DNA of 64,000 bases. Origin: Neoroseomonas soli (GTDB lineage: Bacteria; Pseudomonadota; Alphaproteobacteria; Acetobacterales; Acetobacteraceae). The notes beneath the pieces are model-generated. The model worked only from the letters and a program-made list of their open reading frames with translations, was not told the DNA's origin and did not search any database. The DNA lies in NCBI RefSeq assembly GCF_018129065.1, contig NZ_JAAEDM010000002.1, positions 1-64,000 on the forward strand, in the 5' to 3' direction. Position 1 is the first letter of the stretch, and every line of letters begins with the position of its first letter. The position numbers were made by a program, and so were the translations under genes. Shown here one piece after another: positions 8,461 through 17,220 of this stretch.

Positions 8461-10155
8461 ATGGCGACAGTCTTTCGCCGCGCCCTGATAGGCAGCGCGC
8501 TTGGTGCTCTGGCAGTGTGTGGCAGCCTCAACCTTGCGGCTGCTCAGGCACCACCCGCGCAGCCGCCCGCACCGGCCGCAGCCGCGCAAGCAACGCAGCA
8601 GCAACGGCCGCCGAACATCGTGTTCATCATGGGTGACGATGTCGGCATGTGGAACATCGGCGCCTATCACCGCGGGCTGATGGCGGCACGCACGCCCAGT
8701 CTCGATCGGCTGGCGGCGGAAGGGATGATATTCACCGACTACTACGCGGAGCCGTCCTGCACCGCGGGGCGCGCCAACTTCATCACCGGCCAGTTGCCGA
8801 TCCGCACGGGGCTGACCACGGTCGGCCAGGCGGGTGCGACGGTCGGCATGCCGGCGGCTGCACCCACCATCGCGACCGCGCTGCGCGCCCAGGGCTACGC
8901 CACCGCGCAGTTCGGCAAGAACCACCTCGGCGATCTCAACCCGTTCCTGCCGACCATGCACGGCTTCGATGAGTTCTTCGGCTACCTCTATCACCTCGAT
9001 GCCATGCAGGACCCGTTCTACCCGACCTTTCCGCCGGCGCTGCGGGATACGGTGGGCCCGCGCAATCTCGTGCGGTCCTTCGCCACGGACGTGGACGACG
9101 CGACCGTACACCCCCGCTGGGGCCGCGTCGGCCGCCAGCGCATCGTGGACGAAGGCCCGTTGCCGCCGCGTCCCATGCCCAACATCCAGTACAACATGAC
9201 GACCTTCGACGAGGTCATCCGCGACAACGTGATCCGCTTCATCGACCAGTCGGTGGCGGCCAACCGGCCGTTCTTCGTCTGGATGAACCCGACGCGCATG
9301 CACGTCGAAACACACCTTTCTCCGGAATACGAAGGCCGGCGCAATGCGGAGAATGGCTGGTCGATCTCGGAGGCCGGCATGGCGCAGATGGACGACAACA
9401 TCGGCGCGGTGATGAACCACCTGCAACAGCGTGGGCTGGCCGAGAATACCATCGTCGTCTTCACCACCGACAACGGCGCCGAGAACTTCACCTGGCCCGA
9501 TGGCGGCAATACGCCCTTCGCTGGCGGCAAGGGCACGGCGCTCGAAGGCGGCGTGCGGGTACCGATGATCGTTCGCTGGCCCGAGCGCATACCGGCTGGC
9601 GTCGTGGAGAATGGCATCATGTCGGGGCTCGACTGGTTCCCGACGCTGCTCGCCGCGGCCGGCAACGCGGAAATCCGCGATCAGTTGCGGGCGGGCCGGG
9701 ACCTGGGCGGACGCACCTATCGCGTCTACCTCGATGGCTACAACCAGCTTCCCATGCTGACAGGCCGGGGGCCGTCCAACCGCAACGAGGTCTTCTACTT
9801 CACGGAAGGCACGCTGAGCGCGGTGCGGATCGGCGACTACAAGTATCGCTTTACGGACCAGCCGCAGGGCTGGCTAGGCGGTACGGTACGACTGGACTGG
9901 CCGATCATCGTCAACCTGCGGCTCGATCCGTTCGAGAGGATGGGCCTGCCGAACGGCGCCAACGGCTCCCTGAATTTCTACACCTTCTTCCTGAACAACT
10001 TCTGGCGCTTCGTCTTCGTCCAGCAGGAAGTGGCGCGCTACGCGCAGAGCTTTGTCGAGTTCCCGCCGATGCAGCGCGGTGCCTCCTTCAACATGGAGGC
10101 GGTGAAGGCGCAGATCGAGGCGGCGATCGAGCGGGCAAGGGGCGGCCACAACTAG
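8461..10155 (+). CDS. Exported arylsulfatase (type I sulfatase family)
   Basis: 564 residues. A signal peptide (MATVFRRALIGSALGALAVC...LAAAQ) is followed by a Pro/Ala/Gln linker and the alkaline-phosphatase-fold sulfatase domain. PPNIVFIMGDDVG supplies metal-binding aspartates. C100 in PSCTAGRANFITGQ is the residue expected to become formylglycine, and FTTDNGAENF gives further metal ligands. The motif is C-T-A-G-R instead of C-x-P-S-R, so maturation may differ from the classical enzyme. GGAGGG sits before the chosen ATG. It likely acts in the periplasm on sulfate or phosphonate esters. The C-terminal 150 residues are more divergent. No sulfatase-modifying enzyme is adjacent. Confidence 0.87.
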   Translation: MATVFRRALIGSALGALAVCGSLNLAAAQAPPAQPPAPAAAAQATQQQRPPNIVFIMGDDVGMWNIGAYHRGLMAARTPSLDRLAAEGMIFTDYYAEPSCTAGRANFITGQLPIRTGLTTVGQAGATVGMPAAAPTIATALRAQGYATAQFGKNHLGDLNPFLPTMHGFDEFFGYLYHLDAMQDPFYPTFPPALRDTVGPRNLVRSFATDVDDATVHPRWGRVGRQRIVDEGPLPPRPMPNIQYNMTTFDEVIRDNVIRFIDQSVAANRPFFVWMNPTRMHVETHLSPEYEGRRNAENGWSISEAGMAQMDDNIGAVMNHLQQRGLAENTIVVFTTDNGAENFTWPDGGNTPFAGGKGTALEGGVRVPMIVRWPERIPAGVVENGIMSGLDWFPTLLAAAGNAEIRDQLRAGRDLGGRTYRVYLDGYNQLPMLTGRGPSNRNEVFYFTEGTLSAVRIGDYKYRFTDQPQGWLGGTVRLDWPIIVNLRLDPFERMGLPNGANGSLNFYTFFLNNFWRFVFVQQEVARYAQSFVEFPPMQRGASFNMEAVKAQIEAAIERARGGHN

Positions 10156-10329
10156 CGTAGGTCTCGTTCGTACGTGGATTTTCCGGACGATCGGACACGC
10201 GGGTCCGGACCTGGGCTGGGGCGGTTCCACGCAAGTGGAATGCGCTCCAGCTTCGGCCAGCCTGTCATTGATTGAACTGGTGGACTCTCTCGCCGTGGAA
10301 GTGCCGAGGAGGGACTCCCTCTGGGGGCC

Positions 10330-11283
10330 TTACTTCAACACGCGTCTCAACCACTCCCCCGCCTCGGCGATGGCGCGGTCGGCCTGCTTCACATGCCCCA
10401 TCGAGCGCAGGAACCCGTGCAGCACGCCGGGGAAGGTGGTCGCCTCGACCTCCACGCCCGCCTCGCGCAGCCGCTTCTCCATGGCGAAGTTCTCGCTCGC
10501 CAGCACGTCGAGTTCCGCGACATGCAGCAGGCAGGGCGGCAGGCCCGCGAGGTCCGCGCGCAGCGGCGCGGCCAGCGGATGCAGCCGGTCCGCATCCCGC
10601 AGCGCGTAGCAGCGCCAGTAGAAATCCATCTTCTCGCGCGTCAGCGTGTGGCCGGTGGCGAATTCCTCATAGGACGCGGTGTCGAGGCGTGAATCGAACA
10701 CCCCGTAGTTCAGCAGCAGCCCGCGCAGCTTCAGGTCCGGATCGGTCTCCCGCAGCAGCAATGCCGTCGCGACGGCGAGGTTCCCGCCCGCCGAATCCCC
10801 GCCCACCACGATGCGCGTCGGGTCGAGCCCCCATTCCGCTCCATTCCTCGCCACCCAGCGCACCACCGCGGCACATTCCTCGAGTGCCTGGGGGAAGGGC
10901 GCCTCCGGGCTCAGCGCATAGTCCGGCCCCACCACGGCGCAGCCCGAGGCCGCCGCATAGCCGCGCATGATGTGGTCATGAGTGTCGATGCTGCCCCAGA
11001 CCCAGCCGCCGCCATGGATGTAGACCATCACGGGCAGGGGCTTGCCGGTCGTTGGCCGGTTCACCCGGCAGGCCAGCCGCCGCCCGCGGACCGCCAGCCA
11101 ACGGTCGCCGGTTTCCGCCATGCGCGGCCCACCCGCGGCCGCCAGTGCCAGGCCAGGCCCGTCATTCGACGCGCGCGCCGCATCCAGCGGCGGTTCCATG
11201 ACGATCGGCGGGAAGGCGCGGCCGCGCTCCTCCATCATCGCCGTGAAGGCGCGCATCTCGGGGTCCCAGCGGTCCTGGCTCAT
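10330..11283 (-). CDS. Alpha/beta hydrolase, hormone-sensitive-lipase-type esterase
   Basis: 317 residues. The oxyanion motif HGGGW, the nucleophile elbow GDSAGGN, the acid region ELDVLASE and the histidine in FPGVLHGFLR complete the HSL-family (family IV esterase) catalytic set. It is probably a cytoplasmic carboxylesterase of broad specificity. The start at 11283 (MSQDRWDPEM) has a GGAG-rich site upstream; the longer in-frame extension is rejected as it overlaps the divergent gene region. It diverges from the Pat-like gene with about 120 bp between starts. Confidence 0.88.
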   Translation of the reverse strand: MSQDRWDPEMRAFTAMMEERGRAFPPIVMEPPLDAARASNDGPGLALAAAGGPRMAETGDRWLAVRGRRLACRVNRPTTGKPLPVMVYIHGGGWVWGSIDTHDHIMRGYAAASGCAVVGPDYALSPEAPFPQALEECAAVVRWVARNGAEWGLDPTRIVVGGDSAGGNLAVATALLLRETDPDLKLRGLLLNYGVFDSRLDTASYEEFATGHTLTREKMDFYWRCYALRDADRLHPLAAPLRADLAGLPPCLLHVAELDVLASENFAMEKRLREAGVEVEATTFPGVLHGFLRSMGHVKQADRAIAEAGEWLRRVLK

Positions 11284-11404
11284 GCTTGTCTCCTCTCCTG
11301 GCCGGACGCCAGTGGAGGGGCGGGCGCGCCCGCCGGCAAGGGGGTGGCGCTCCCGCCTCCGCGCTGCCACGGTTCCGCCGTTGCGGCGACAGGAGGCTGC
11401 GGGC

Positions 11405-14068
11405 ATGCTGCACCGCACAATGCCTGACGTTTTCACCATGCCGTCCCGCTCGGGGGGCTTCCGCGAAAAGTCGCTGCTGCGCCCGCAGAACCTGGTCCTG
11501 CTGGCCGCCGAAGGCAGCGCCGAGGCGCCGATCCTCGCGCGCAACCTGGCGGCCGGCGGCTTTCACGGCCGGCTTTTCGCCATCGGCGCCGCCCCGGAAG
11601 GATTCGAGCCGGCCGCTTCGGTCGAAACGCTGCCCGTCTCGCCGGATCTTGCCGTGCTCTGCCTGCCGCCGGCCGAACTCGAAGGCGCCATGGCCGCGCT
11701 CGCCGCGCGCGGCTGCTTCGCCGCGGTGGTGCCGGGGCCGGCGCCAGACCTGGCGGAGGCCTCGGCCCGGACCGGAGTGAGGGCGCTCGGCCAGGGCTCC
11801 TTCGGCGTCGCGGTGCCCTCGATCGGGCTCAATGCGACGCTGAGCCACATCCCGCCGGCCAAGGGCCGGCTTGCGCTGGTCACGCAATCCTCGGCCATCG
11901 CCCGCGCCGTGCTGGACTGGGCCGCCGCGGAATCGGTCGGCTTCAGCCACGTCATCGGCATCGGCGGCAACCAGGAACTGGGCTTCGCGCGGGTGCTCGA
12001 CTGGCTCGCGCGGGATTCGGGGACCGGCGCGATCCTGCTCGACCTGCGCCGGATCAAGAACCGGCGCATGTTCATCTCCGCGACGCGAGCCGCGGCGCGC
12101 ACCCGCCCCGTGGTCGCGATCCGCGCCGGCGGCCGCCTCGCGGACGGCAGCGGCCTCGCCGACGAGGTGATGGAGGCGGCGCTGCGCCGCGCCGGCGTCC
12201 TGCGCGTCCGCGGGCTCGAGGACTTCCTCACCGCCGCCGAGACCCTGGCGCGCGTCCGTGTCTCCCCCCGTGCCACCGGGGCCGGCGACCGCATCGCCAT
12301 CGTGACCAACGGCATCGGCCTCGGCGCCCTGGCGGCCGATGCGGTGCTCGCCGGCGGTGCCCGGCTCGCGGCACCGGAGGAGGCGGCCATGGCCGCGCTC
12401 GCCATCGGGCTGCCGGAGGGCTGGCGCGGGCCCAATCCGCTCGCCCTCGGCCCCGCGGCCGCCGGGCGACTGGGGGAGGCCGCGGCGATGCTCGCCGCCC
12501 TGCCCGAGGTGGATGCCGTGGTCGCCCTGCACGCTCCCGCGCCGGCGGAAGACGCGGCGGTGGTGCGGGAGACCCTCGCCGCCGCGGTGAAGGCCAATCG
12601 CGGCGCGCCGATCCTGGTCGGCTGGGTGGGCCAGGCGACGGCCGGCGCCCAGCGCGCCCTGCTGGCCGCCGCGGGCGTCGCCGTCTTCGCCTCGCCCGAG
12701 GGCGCGGTGCGTGGCGCCCTCCACCTGGCGCAGGACCGCCGCAACCGCGCCGCCGCCGCCGAACTTCCGGCCCGCGAGGTGCTGGACCTGGCGCCGGACC
12801 GTGCCCATGCGGCGCGCGTCTTCGCCCGTGTGCGCGCCGCCGGCCGGCTCGAACTGACGGAGGAGGAGGCGCTCTCGGTCCTCGCCGCCTACGGCCTGCC
12901 GACCGTGCCCGGCCGCGGTGTCGCGGGACCTGAGGAGGCGGCCGCTGCCGCCGCCATGCTCGGCTTCCCGGTGGTGCTGAAGATCCTGAGCCCCGACCTG
13001 CCGCGCAAGACGGAGGTCGGCGGCGTGGCGCTCGGCCTGATGTCGGCCGACGCGGTCCGCGAGGCGGCGACGCGGATGGCGGCGCACGTCGCCGCGGCGC
13101 GCCCCGAGGCGCGGCTGACCGGCTTCCTGGTGCAACGGCAGGCGGGCAAGGGGCAGGAACTGCGCCTGCGCCTCGGCGACGATGCCATGTTCGGCCCCTG
13201 GATCGGCTTCGGCCGCGGCGGCACCGCCGCCGACATCGACCCGGACGAGGGCTTCGACCTGCCGCCCTTGAATCTCGCGCTCGCCAGGGCGCTGATCGGG
13301 CGCACCCGCACCGCGCGGCTGCTCGATGGCTGGCGCGACCACGCGCCGGCAAATGTCCCGGCCATCGCCGATGCGCTGGTGCGCCTGTCGCAGGTGGCGG
13401 TGGACTTCCCCGAGATCGAATCCTGCGGGATCAACCCGCTGCTGGCCGACACCGAGGGCGTGCTGGCGCTCGACTCCTCGATCACGCTGCGCCCGGAGGG
13501 CGAGCGGGCGCTGCTCGCCATCCCGCCCTATCCGGCGGAACTGGCGCGGGTCTGGCGCGGGCATGGCGGGCGTGAGTTGACGGTCCGCCCCATCCGCCCC
13601 GAGGACGCCGCCGCCCATGCCGAGGCCTTCGCCCGCCTCTCGCGCGACGACATCCGCTACCGCTTCTTCTCCGCGCTCGGCGAACTCAGCGCGGCGCAGA
13701 TCGCCCGCATGACGCAGATCGACTACGACCGCGAGATGGCCTTCGTCGCGGTGGAACGGTTGCCGGACGGGCCCGACCGCACCGTCGGCGTCTCCCGCCT
13801 GATCCGCGAGCCCGGCAGCACCGAGGCGGAATTCGCCATCATCGTCGACCCGACCTGGAAAGGGCAGGGCTTGGCGCGGCACCTGATGGAACGGCTCTTC
13901 GAATGGGGCCGGTCGGTCGGCGTGCGGGAGGTGGCCGGCCAGGTGCTGGCCGAGAACAGGCCGATGCTCGCCTTCGTTCGCGCCCTCGGCTTCCGCGTGC
14001 GCAACAACGCCGAGGATGCGGAGGTCATGGATGCGCGGCTGACGCTCGGGCCCGCGCCGCCCGGCTGA
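11405..14068 (+). CDS. Pat-type protein lysine acetyltransferase: NDP-forming acyl-CoA ligase fused to GNAT
   Basis: 887 residues, in order: CoA-binding Rossmann domain (about 15-150), succinyl-CoA-ligase-like domains (about 165-470, GFSHVIGIGGNQELGFARVL), ATP-grasp domain (about 483-700, VLKILSPDLPRKTEVGGVALG) and a C-terminal GNAT acetyltransferase (about 724-885; acetyl-CoA loop KGQGLARHLMERLFEWG). This is the layout of E. coli PatZ and Salmonella Pat, which acetylate acetyl-CoA synthetase and other proteins using acetyl-CoA. AGGAGG eight bases before 11405 decides the start over in-frame ATGs at 11420 and 11438. No acs or cobB is adjacent, so its partners are not visible. Confidence 0.88.
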   Translation: MLHRTMPDVFTMPSRSGGFREKSLLRPQNLVLLAAEGSAEAPILARNLAAGGFHGRLFAIGAAPEGFEPAASVETLPVSPDLAVLCLPPAELEGAMAALAARGCFAAVVPGPAPDLAEASARTGVRALGQGSFGVAVPSIGLNATLSHIPPAKGRLALVTQSSAIARAVLDWAAAESVGFSHVIGIGGNQELGFARVLDWLARDSGTGAILLDLRRIKNRRMFISATRAAARTRPVVAIRAGGRLADGSGLADEVMEAALRRAGVLRVRGLEDFLTAAETLARVRVSPRATGAGDRIAIVTNGIGLGALAADAVLAGGARLAAPEEAAMAALAIGLPEGWRGPNPLALGPAAAGRLGEAAAMLAALPEVDAVVALHAPAPAEDAAVVRETLAAAVKANRGAPILVGWVGQATAGAQRALLAAAGVAVFASPEGAVRGALHLAQDRRNRAAAAELPAREVLDLAPDRAHAARVFARVRAAGRLELTEEEALSVLAAYGLPTVPGRGVAGPEEAAAAAAMLGFPVVLKILSPDLPRKTEVGGVALGLMSADAVREAATRMAAHVAAARPEARLTGFLVQRQAGKGQELRLRLGDDAMFGPWIGFGRGGTAADIDPDEGFDLPPLNLALARALIGRTRTARLLDGWRDHAPANVPAIADALVRLSQVAVDFPEIESCGINPLLADTEGVLALDSSITLRPEGERALLAIPPYPAELARVWRGHGGRELTVRPIRPEDAAAHAEAFARLSRDDIRYRFFSALGELSAAQIARMTQIDYDREMAFVAVERLPDGPDRTVGVSRLIREPGSTEAEFAIIVDPTWKGQGLARHLMERLFEWGRSVGVREVAGQVLAENRPMLAFVRALGFRVRNNAEDAEVMDARLTLGPAPPG

Positions 14069-14125
14069 TTGCCGTGCGCGCTGTCGATCGCACCGGCCTC
14101 CGCGCCGGCTCGCGGCAGCCGCCAT

Positions 14126-14187
14126 GCGCTCCCGCCTTTGCCGGCATCCTCACCCGACCGGGCGACGCCACCCGGCCGGGATGCGCC
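14126..14187 (-). repeat. Diverged copy of palindromic repeat family A (partial)
   Basis: The stretch GGCATCCTCACCCGACCGGG...CACCCGGCCGGGATG aligns with the hairpin arm of the family A elements (CATCTTCACCCGATCAGG...CCACCTGATCGGGATC). GCGCTCCCGCCTTTG aligns with the middle of the element. Stem changes are compensatory (GATC to GACC/GGCC), so the hairpin is kept. It lies between two convergent genes. Confidence 0.5.
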
Positions 14188-14232
14188 CTGTCGTGCTGAT
14201 CCCGAACGCCTGCGGAGGTCGTTCCCAGGGCT

Positions 14233-15111
14233 CTATTCGACGGCGCATTCCTGGACCAGCGCGCGCACGCGCCCCGCGGCCTCGGAACCCTTGAGCGCGT
14301 CCCGCCAGGCCGCTTCGGCCACGCGCTGGTGGGTGCCGATCGCCTCGTCCGCGGAGGTGATGAAGGCGACGCCCGTGGCCGAGGTCGGATAGGCATCGGG
14401 CGGGAATACGCTGCCGACGACATGGGCGCGTTCGCGCCCGCGCAGCACCATGAAGGCTCCGGCCGGCTCGGGGCCGGCGATCAGGCCGATCTGCAGGCCG
14501 ATCGGCACGCTTTCCATCTGCTCGGCGATCGCTTCCGCCTCGGCGCGCGCGGCGAGGCGGCAGCGCGTGCGCGCGCGCTCCGAGAGGGCGAGGCCGGGGG
14601 CGGCGCCGTCGGTCAGCATGCGCCGTATCGAGCCTTCGCCCAGGATGGCGATGATGTTGGGCTTGCGCGCCTGGTGCAGCTTCTTGCGCGCCGTGAGCAG
14701 GCCCAGCATCTGCTCGACCTGGGTGCGCGCAATCAGCCGGTCGGAGGAGGCGTCGGCGGCTTCTGTCCAGGCTTCGGTCAGGGCGCCGTCGAAGGCGTCG
14801 GTCGAGACCGGGTAGCAGATCGCGCCACCCACCTGGAGCACCTGGTCGGATTGTTCCTCGACCTGGCGGAGGCGTTCCTGGAACGCGGCGGGTCGGCCGA
14901 AATACTCCACGCCGATGCCGAGCAGCGAAAGGGGCGAGATCTTCAGCAGTTCGGCGAGGCGGCGGATGGTGTCGAGCTTAATCACCTCCCCCTTCTCGTA
15001 CCGGTAGAGGGCAGCGCGCGACACGCCGAGGCGCGCGGCAATCTCTTCCGCGCGCAGCCCGGATTCCAGCCGATAGGCCCTCAGCTGCTGACCAATTTCC
15101 GCGAAGCGCAT
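14233..15111 (-). CDS. XRE-family transcriptional regulator with unknown C-terminal domain
   Basis: 292 residues. A helix-turn-helix of the Cro/CI type fills residues 6-62 (IAARLGVSRAALYRYEKGEV, then LDTIRRLAELLKISP). The remaining 220 residues are helical and then alpha/beta (VPIGLQIGLIAGPEPAGAFM); I cannot name this part, though it could be a sensory domain. A CCGACC/GGTCGG palindrome lies about ten bases upstream of the ATG and may be its own operator. The gene is monocistronic between convergent pat and upstream glxR on the same strand. Confidence 0.8.
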   Translation of the reverse strand: MRFAEIGQQLRAYRLESGLRAEEIAARLGVSRAALYRYEKGEVIKLDTIRRLAELLKISPLSLLGIGVEYFGRPAAFQERLRQVEEQSDQVLQVGGAICYPVSTDAFDGALTEAWTEAADASSDRLIARTQVEQMLGLLTARKKLHQARKPNIIAILGEGSIRRMLTDGAAPGLALSERARTRCRLAARAEAEAIAEQMESVPIGLQIGLIAGPEPAGAFMVLRGRERAHVVGSVFPPDAYPTSATGVAFITSADEAIGTHQRVAEAAWRDALKGSEAAGRVRALVQECAVE

Positions 15112-15120
15112 GCGGCCCTC

Positions 15121-15136
15121 CCGACCGATGGGTCGG
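15121..15136. promoter_or_regulatory. Candidate operator of the XRE regulator
   Basis: A perfect six-base inverted repeat, CCGACC-GATG-GGTCGG, lies 10 bp upstream of the regulator start, a position where binding would block transcription or translation. Autoregulation is inferred. Confidence 0.35.
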
Positions 15137-15262
15137 ATCGGTATACGCGACGTTGCCCCGGATTTCGAGACACTTTCCCAGGAGCGTTGCGGCAGGCGCG
15201 TAATTCCGCACCTGTTTCATACGATGGCGCGGACGCCCCGGCGTGGGGCGCCCGCGCCGTCG

Positions 15263-16147
15263 TCACGCCTCCTCGGCCACCTTGTGCGCGGCGAGGGTCT
15301 CGAGCGCCTTCACCAGCCCGGAATGGTCGAGATCCGCCCCGCCCGCCGCTGCGACCGCTGCGAAGAGCTGCTGGGTGGAGGCGGTGTTGGGCAGCGCCAC
15401 GCCGAGGTCCCGCCCCGCCTGCAGCGCCAGGTTCAGGTCCTTCTGGTGCAGGCGGATGCGGAAGCCCGGCGCGAAGGTGCGCTTGATCATCCGCTCCCCG
15501 TGCAGTTCGAGGATGCGGGAGGTGGCGAGCCCGCCCATCAGCGCCTGCCGCACCTTGGCCGGGTCCGCTCCGGCCTTGGAGGCGAAGGTCAGCGCCTCGG
15601 CCACCGCCTCGATGGTGAGCGCCACGATGATCTGGTTGGCGACCTTGCAGGTCTGCCCGGCGCCGACCGGGCCGACGAGGGTGATGTTCTTGCCCATCGT
15701 CTCGAACAGAGGCTTCGCGCGGGCGAAGGCGGCCTCGGTTCCGCCGACCATGATGGTCAGCGTCGCCTGCTTGGCGCCGACCTCGCCGCCGGATACCGGC
15801 GCGTCGAGGTAGTCGGCCCCCTTGGCCGCGATCTTCTCGGCGAAGGACTTGGTCGCGGTGGGGCTGATCGAGGACATGTCGATCACGAGGCTGCCCGGCT
15901 TCACGCCTTCGGCCACGCCGCCGGCGCCGAACAGCACCGCTTCCACGTCCGGGGTGTCGGGGACCATCAGGATCACCGCCTCGGCACCGGCGGCCGCGGT
16001 CTTCGCATCGGGCGCGACGGCGAAGGCCGCGCGGTCCTCGGCCGTCAGGCTCCTGCGCTCGACGACGGTGATCTCGTGGCCGGCGGCCTTGAGGTGGCCG
16101 GCCATGGGGCGACCCATGATCCCGAGGCCGATGAAGGCGATCTTCAT
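15263..16147 (-). CDS. glxR: 2-hydroxy-3-oxopropionate (tartronate semialdehyde) reductase
   Basis: 294 residues, the normal length of the beta-hydroxyacid dehydrogenase family. NAD(P) motif GLGIMGRPMAGHL, substrate motif DAPVSGGEVGAKQATLTIMV, catalytic Lys in GAGQTCKVANQIIV and cofactor motif HQKDLNLAL are all present. The whole pattern is closest to GarR/GlxR. The enzyme reduces tartronate semialdehyde to glycerate in the cytoplasm. Hydroxypyruvate isomerase is encoded on the same strand at 17221-17997, which supports the glyoxylate-to-glycerate route, but no glyoxylate carboligase is in the window. GGAGAG precedes the start. Confidence 0.85.
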   Translation of the reverse strand: MKIAFIGLGIMGRPMAGHLKAAGHEITVVERRSLTAEDRAAFAVAPDAKTAAAGAEAVILMVPDTPDVEAVLFGAGGVAEGVKPGSLVIDMSSISPTATKSFAEKIAAKGADYLDAPVSGGEVGAKQATLTIMVGGTEAAFARAKPLFETMGKNITLVGPVGAGQTCKVANQIIVALTIEAVAEALTFASKAGADPAKVRQALMGGLATSRILELHGERMIKRTFAPGFRIRLHQKDLNLALQAGRDLGVALPNTASTQQLFAAVAAAGGADLDHSGLVKALETLAAHKVAEEA

Positions 16148-16392
16148 GCGTTTCTCTCCGAAGCGGCGGAAGGATGGCCGGGCCGGGGGAGCAGTTCCCG
16201 GCTCCGTCGAACCCGAGACATAGCCGAGCAGCGGCGGCCCGAACATGCCGCGCGCGGACCGTGAGGCGACAGTGGCCGGACCGGGCGTCCGGTGCCGTCC
16301 CGGCATCGACGCTATGCAGGCATCGGCATGTTTTTTCCTGCTGCGGCGGATCACGCGCGAAAGTAGATTTTCACGGCAAGGTGATCCAAAAA

Positions 16393-16962
16393 ATGCGCCG
16401 ATCCGCGAATCTTGGTATGCTCGCCCGCCTGCTGCCGGCCCTGGCGCTTGCCGCTCCGGCGCTGCCCTTCGCCGCCGTTGCGCAGGACAGTTTCGTCCGG
16501 GTGGCGGACCAGGCGACGGGGCGGCCTCTGCTCTCCGTGCTCGGTACCGGCCTTGGCCGACCCTTCACCAGCCTGACGCTGGATCTCGCCTGCCCGACGC
16601 CGGTGGCCTGGACGATCGAGGTCTCGGGCGATCGCTTCCCGTCCGGCCTGCCGGTGGGCTTCGTGTTCGGTGGCCCGCGCGGCGGCTGGGTCGAGGTGCA
16701 GGTCGTCGCCGTGGAGCAGGGATCGGCTGGCCGGTTGCGGGTCGGGCTCGACCGCGGCTCCTTCCGCGCGGCCTTGGCCCAGGTGCGCGGCGAGATGCCG
16801 AACGCGCCGGGGGCCGACGCGATGCTGCTGGTGGGGCAGGAATTCGGCCTCTCGGTCGGCCTCGATGCCCTGGTGCGGGAGATGACCGCCTTCGCCCAGG
16901 CCTGCGAGCCAACGCCCCCGCGCCGCCCGACGGCGCGGCCCGTCGTCGTGCAGGGGCAGTAG
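16393..16962 (+). CDS. Hypothetical exported protein
   Basis: 189 residues, not recognised. A signal peptide (MRRSANLGMLARLLPALALA...FAAVAQ) precedes a mature part of about 155 residues with a beta-like core (SLTLDLACPTPVAWTIEVSG) and a pair of cysteines (DLACP and AQACEP) that could form a disulfide in the periplasm. AAGG about ten bases before the ATG supports the start; a GTG at 16381 is also in frame. It sits on the opposite strand between glxR and hyi and breaks that gene pair. Confidence 0.6.
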   Translation: MRRSANLGMLARLLPALALAAPALPFAAVAQDSFVRVADQATGRPLLSVLGTGLGRPFTSLTLDLACPTPVAWTIEVSGDRFPSGLPVGFVFGGPRGGWVEVQVVAVEQGSAGRLRVGLDRGSFRAALAQVRGEMPNAPGADAMLLVGQEFGLSVGLDALVREMTAFAQACEPTPPRRPTARPVVVQGQ

Positions 16963-17103
16963 GAGACCGCTTGCGAATGCCGGCGCTGGCCCACGCCCCT
17001 ACCCGGCCACCCCACCGACAATATCCTGGATGGCTGGCCAGGCGGGGGTGCGGGCCGGGACCGGGCTTGAGAATGTGCCATCCGGCGCATTCCCGAACGG
17101 TCT

Positions 17104-17211
17104 CTTGAGCGGTCTCCGTTCGCCTCGGCTCACGGACACCGCTCCAGGCCTTTGTTTCTGCGAGCATCTTCACCCGATCAGGCGATTCCACCTGATCGGG
17201 ATCTGCTCTCA
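17104..17211 (-). repeat. Palindromic repeat family A (108 bp, RIME-like), full copy
   Basis: It contains two inverted repeats. One is the hairpin CACCCGATCAGG/CCTGATCGGG; the other is GAGCGGT...ACCGCTC around CGTTCGCCTCGGCTCACGG. The same 108-bp unit occurs at 38089, 43671 and (truncated) 60080, and in diverged form at 14126. It lies just downstream of the hyi stop codon. Confidence 0.85.
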
Positions 17212-17220
17212 GGCCTCGCG

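Noticed and set aside
11162-14125. A 987-codon minus-strand frame opposite the Pat-like gene
   Set aside because: Its sequence is Arg/Gly/His-rich without motifs, while the plus strand encodes four recognisable domains.
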